A stretch of 16,462 nucleotides of DNA. It comes from Oscillospiraceae bacterium. Its GTDB lineage: Bacteria > Bacillota > Clostridia > Oscillospirales > Acutalibacteraceae. Made by a program: the position numbers and the translations under genes. Numbering within the stretch: the stretch's first letter is position 1; every line of letters begins with the position of its first letter. Location of the stretch: assembly GCA_022508705.1 (NCBI GenBank), contig JAFLUO010000030.1:1-16462 (forward strand), written 5' to 3'. The notes below the pieces were generated by a model. It ran no database searches. It saw only the letters and a program-made list of their open reading frames with translations, and was not told the DNA's origin. Positions 15,151-16,462 of this stretch are shown in pieces.

Positions 15151-15265
15151 ACGGAGTAGGCATTAGCCAATACGGCGCAAATGAAATGGCAAAAAAGGAA
15201 ACACGTACGATGAAATACTGACTCACTATTATAAAAACGCTGTTATTTCCACTCAGACAAAATAA
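15145..15265 (+). pseudogene. spoIID: Second copy of the spoIID 3' end, 5'-truncated and frameshifted
   Basis: Aligns with 10302-10423 in the intact spoIID: 122 columns, nine substitutions and one missing A in a run of A's (seven in the intact gene, six here), which shifts the frame. By codon, six of the nine substitutions are synonymous; the others are Met to Ile, Ser to Thr and Gln to Lys. The match begins at a sequence shared with the rpmA tail (ACGGCCACGG) and stops at the stop codon: the 3' flanks are unrelated. Not expressed as a useful protein. Confidence 0.92.
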
Positions 15266-15269
15266 GAAC

Positions 15270-15342
15270 CCGAACCACCAACGCAAGTCAAACTTGCGGG
15301 CGGGTGCCTCGGAACCTTTTTGCTTCGCAATAAAAAAGTTCC
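15270..15342. repeat. Two adjacent extragenic palindromes
   Basis: The first has outer arms 15270-15279 and 15303-15312 (8 of 10 paired) around a perfect inner stem CGCAAGT-CAA-ACTTGCG (15282-15298). The second has GGAAC (15311-15315) pairing with GTTCC (15338-15342) around an imperfect T-rich/A-rich stem with a small GC-capped tip. They share two bases. They may be terminators or a mobile palindromic repeat; only one copy is in this window. Confidence 0.55.
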
Positions 15343-15366
15343 AAAATTTTGCGGAAACTATAAAAC

Positions 15367-15398
15367 AAAATAGGCGTGACGAAAGTCACGCCTATTTT
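15367..15398 (-). terminator. Bidirectional rho-independent terminator
   Basis: Perfect 14-bp stem, 15367-15380 with 15385-15398, closed by a GAAA tetraloop. On the minus strand the stem ends in TTTT followed by GTTTTAT, so it most likely ends the DUF6442-XRE transcript; it also faces the spoIID tail. Confidence 0.85.
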
Positions 15399-15443
15399 AC
15401 TGTGTCTAAAGTTCGCTTTAATCCCAATCTATATTTTCATTTT

Positions 15444-15650
15444 TTAAAAATAAAAAAGCTCTTCAAACTTCTTGTCCAATGCAATACATAAAACCAATGC
15501 TAATTTCGCTGTAGGATTAAACTGTCCTGTTTCGATAGAACTGATCGTGTTGCGAGATACACCGACCATATCCGCCAGTTGATTCTGCGATATTTTCAGT
15601 TCTGTCCGTGCTTCTTTTAAGCGGTTTTTTAATATAAGTGTATCGTCCAT
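15444..15650 (-). CDS. XRE/Cro-type helix-turn-helix regulator
   Basis: 68-aa cytoplasmic DNA-binding protein consisting almost entirely of one HTH_XRE domain: LKEARTELKISQNQLADMVG (residues 11-30) gives helices 1-2, VSRNTISSIETGQFNPT (31-47) the recognition helix and turn, and LALVLCIALDKKFEELF the closing helices. Short regulators of this type (YozG/Cro-like) usually repress their own operon and sense through a partner. It lies 12 bases downstream of a DUF6442 membrane protein gene, a common companion. The likely operators are the three boxes at 16021-16098. The ribosome binding site is modest (GGTGGG). Ends near the terminator at 15367-15398. Confidence 0.93.
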   Translation of the reverse strand: MDDTLILKNRLKEARTELKISQNQLADMVGVSRNTISSIETGQFNPTAKLALVLCIALDKKFEELFYF

Positions 15651-15662
15651 ATTCCCACCGCC

Positions 15663-15998
15663 TTACAAGATTGTAGATGATGAAATCAGATTGTAGATGT
15701 GGTATCCGGACGCTATGGCTACAAGTACAGTATAAATGATTGCATATTTAAGTTCTTGCTTTTGATGAAGTTTTACATATATCACCCAAGATTCAGTCAT
15801 CCTTGTGCAGAAAACAAGCGCCCACATTCCCCAGTTCATACTGTCTCCGACAATCATCTGCACTACCATAAAGATTCCGGCAAGCAGAATCATCACTTTG
15901 ACCGTAGTTTTACCTGCCTGTTTCAAGACCTCCTGCTCATATACATCCTTATTCTTATTTTCGGCTCTGCTTTTTGCCAAAATTTCTTCTCTATCCAT
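15663..15998 (-). CDS. DUF6442-like small membrane protein
   Basis: 111-aa protein starting at ATG 15998, where GGAGGT is well placed; an in-frame ATG nine codons upstream has no ribosome binding site. It opens MDREEILAKSRAENKNKDVY, the charged start seen in DUF6442-family proteins, then has three hydrophobic segments (about residues 37-55, 60-72 and 86-108). Function unknown. Members are often encoded next to a short XRE regulator, as here, and the pair is probably an autoregulated unit in which the membrane protein could inhibit or signal to the regulator; that part is inference. Preceded by a perfect-consensus promoter containing operator-like boxes. Confidence 0.75.
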   Translation of the reverse strand: MDREEILAKSRAENKNKDVYEQEVLKQAGKTTVKVMILLAGIFMVVQMIVGDSMNWGMWALVFCTRMTESWVIYVKLHQKQELKYAIIYTVLVAIASGYHIYNLISSSTIL

Positions 15999-16020
15999 AA
16001 TAAAACCTCCAATTCTTATT

Positions 16021-16037
16021 GCCAAGTTTTCTTGTCA
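16021..16037 (-). promoter_or_regulatory. Operator-like box 1
   Basis: GCCAAGTTTTCTTGTCA, containing the dyad CAAG-TTTT-CTTG. It lies just downstream of the -10 element, over the first transcribed bases. Identical to box 2. Confidence 0.65.
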
Positions 16038-16044
16038 CATTTTC

Positions 16045-16073
16045 ATTATAGCACCGCCAAGTTTTCTTGTCAA
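16045..16073 (-). promoter_or_regulatory. Consensus promoter of the DUF6442-XRE operon
   Basis: Minus strand TTGACA (16068-16073), 17-base spacer, TATAAT (16045-16050), both perfect consensus. Box 2 covers the -35 hexamer and the spacer, so a bound repressor would block RNA polymerase. Confidence 0.85.
16056..16072 (-). promoter_or_regulatory. Operator-like box 2
   Basis: An exact 17-base copy of box 1, 35 bases away, lying on the -35 element and spacer of the promoter. Contains the same dyad. Confidence 0.65.
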
Positions 16074-16081
16074 TACATTTT

Positions 16082-16098
16082 GCCAAGTTTTATTTGCA
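16082..16098 (-). promoter_or_regulatory. Operator-like box 3, degenerate
   Basis: GCCAAGTTTTATTTGCA: 14 of 17 bases match boxes 1 and 2, with the second half-site of the dyad weakened. It lies upstream of the -35, 26 bases from box 2. Confidence 0.55.
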
Positions 16099-16147
16099 AA
16101 AAGCAGAATCATTAAGTTTGCTTATTTGGAGATAACTCTATAAAACA

Positions 16148-16181
16148 AAAGAACACGGTATCAAAAGATACCGTGTTCTTT
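16148..16181 (-). terminator. Rho-independent terminator of the oxidoreductase gene
   Basis: Perfect 15-bp stem (16148-16162 with 16167-16181) and an AAAA loop. T-rich sequence follows the stem on the minus strand (TTTTGTTTTAT), so it fits the gene ending at 16199. The plus-strand side has a shorter T-stretch. Confidence 0.85.
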
Positions 16182-16198
16182 CTATTTGCAACTTATAA

Positions 16199-16462
16199 TC
16201 AGTTGATTTCAGAAAGCTTAACGGGTCTGCCCTCATTAGCCGATTTTTCAGCGGCAAGAGCAATTTTAACAGACTGCAATCCTGCATGGATTCCAACAGG
16301 TGTGTCTGTATTATCCACAACAGCGGCTACAAACTGTCTTACCTCTTCTGAGAAGCTTTCCATATATCTTTCAAGGAAGAAATAGAGGGGTTTTTCGCCT
16401 ATTACACCGTCAACAGTTGAAATTACTGCTGATGAAAGTGTATCATTTGACGTTGCTACCAT
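16199..16462 (-). CDS. iolG: Gfo/Idh/MocA oxidoreductase, inositol 2-dehydrogenase-like, C-terminal part
   Basis: 87 C-terminal codons; the gene continues past the right edge, and the Met at the edge is probably internal. The visible part is the end of the Gfo/Idh/MocA C-terminal domain: STVDGVIGEKPLYFFLERYM, SFSEEVRQFVAAVVDN, then a helix (SVKIALAAEKSANEG) and RPVKLSEIN. The PLYFFLERY block and RPVKLSEI ending are typical of myo-inositol 2-dehydrogenase (IolG), which oxidises myo-inositol with NAD. The NAD-binding Rossmann domain and the catalytic Lys/His region are not in view, so other sugar-alcohol or deoxysugar dehydrogenases of the family remain possible. Followed by a strong terminator, so it is the last gene of its operon. 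Confidence 0.8.
   Translation of the reverse strand: MVATSNDTLSSAVISTVDGVIGEKPLYFFLERYMESFSEEVRQFVAAVVDNTDTPVGIHAGLQSVKIALAAEKSANEGRPVKLSEIN

Noticed and set aside
15145..15265. The spoIID tail as a functional gene or an integrase attachment site
   Set aside because: It lacks the catalytic region and has a frameshift. A phage-type attachment site would fit an intact gene plus a 3' remnant, but no integrase is present, and the fusion to an rpmA tail is not expected from site-specific integration.
16021..16098. Short regularly spaced repeats as a CRISPR array
   Set aside because: Only three 17-base units with unequal gaps and a promoter inside them; they fit operators, and no cas gene is near.

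Overview
The window looks like a chromosomal stretch from a low-to-mid GC, spore-forming Clostridia member, probably near the Ruminococcaceae/Oscillospiraceae. The signs are a spoIID sporulation gene, the Firmicutes gene pair holB-ricT, strong AGGAGG-type ribosome binding sites, consensus sigma-A promoters, and anaerobe-type genes (a 2[4Fe-4S] ferredoxin, Hsp33). This placement is inferred from gene content only. No rRNA, tRNA, CRISPR array, integrase or transposase was seen.

Layout. (1) 1-737, minus strand: the N-terminal part of an ArsP_2-type heavy-metal permease that runs off the left edge. (2) 785-2209: a 1.4-kb accessory segment with two small two-helix membrane proteins of unknown function and a decayed coding stretch. 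It is bounded by a 30-bp direct repeat whose perfect core ends inside a -10 hexamer. (3) 2256-4009: a SAM methyltransferase and the redox chaperone Hsp33, translationally coupled and closed by a two-way terminator. (4) 4015-9348, minus strand: citrate synthase, an unknown multi-helix membrane protein, an AEC-family organic-acid-type transporter, holB and ricT in one tight operon, followed by a ferredoxin with its own promoter. (5) 9437-10470: spoIID, divergent from the citrate synthase operon. (6) 10488-14841, minus strand: a complete three-component surface-glycosylation cassette (YfhO-type GT-C glycosyltransferase, polyprenyl-phosphate glycosyltransferase, GtrA flippase) with 4-nt overlaps and a consensus promoter. 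(7) 14924-15398: a scar region holding the 3' end of rpmA (ribosomal protein L27) fused to a second copy of the 3' end of spoIID, followed by strong palindromes and a terminator. (8) 15444-16098, minus strand: a DUF6442 membrane protein and an XRE-type repressor, preceded by three copies of an operator-like box. (9) 16199-16462, minus strand: the C-terminus of a Gfo/Idh/MocA (inositol 2-dehydrogenase-like) oxidoreductase that runs off the right edge.

How it fits together. The glycosylation cassette should work as a unit. The cytoplasmic GT2 enzyme loads a sugar onto undecaprenyl phosphate, GtrA flips it, and YfhO transfers it to an extracellular acceptor that cannot be identified here. The cassette sits between an intact spoIID and a spoIID tail that is about 92% identical and joined to an rpmA tail through a short shared sequence. 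The most economical reading is acquisition of foreign DNA by homologous recombination inside spoIID at one end and microhomology joining at the other. The citrate synthase operon mixes a TCA enzyme and a probable carboxylate transporter with the replication and RNA-processing genes holB and ricT. The DUF6442-XRE pair looks like a small autoregulated unit.
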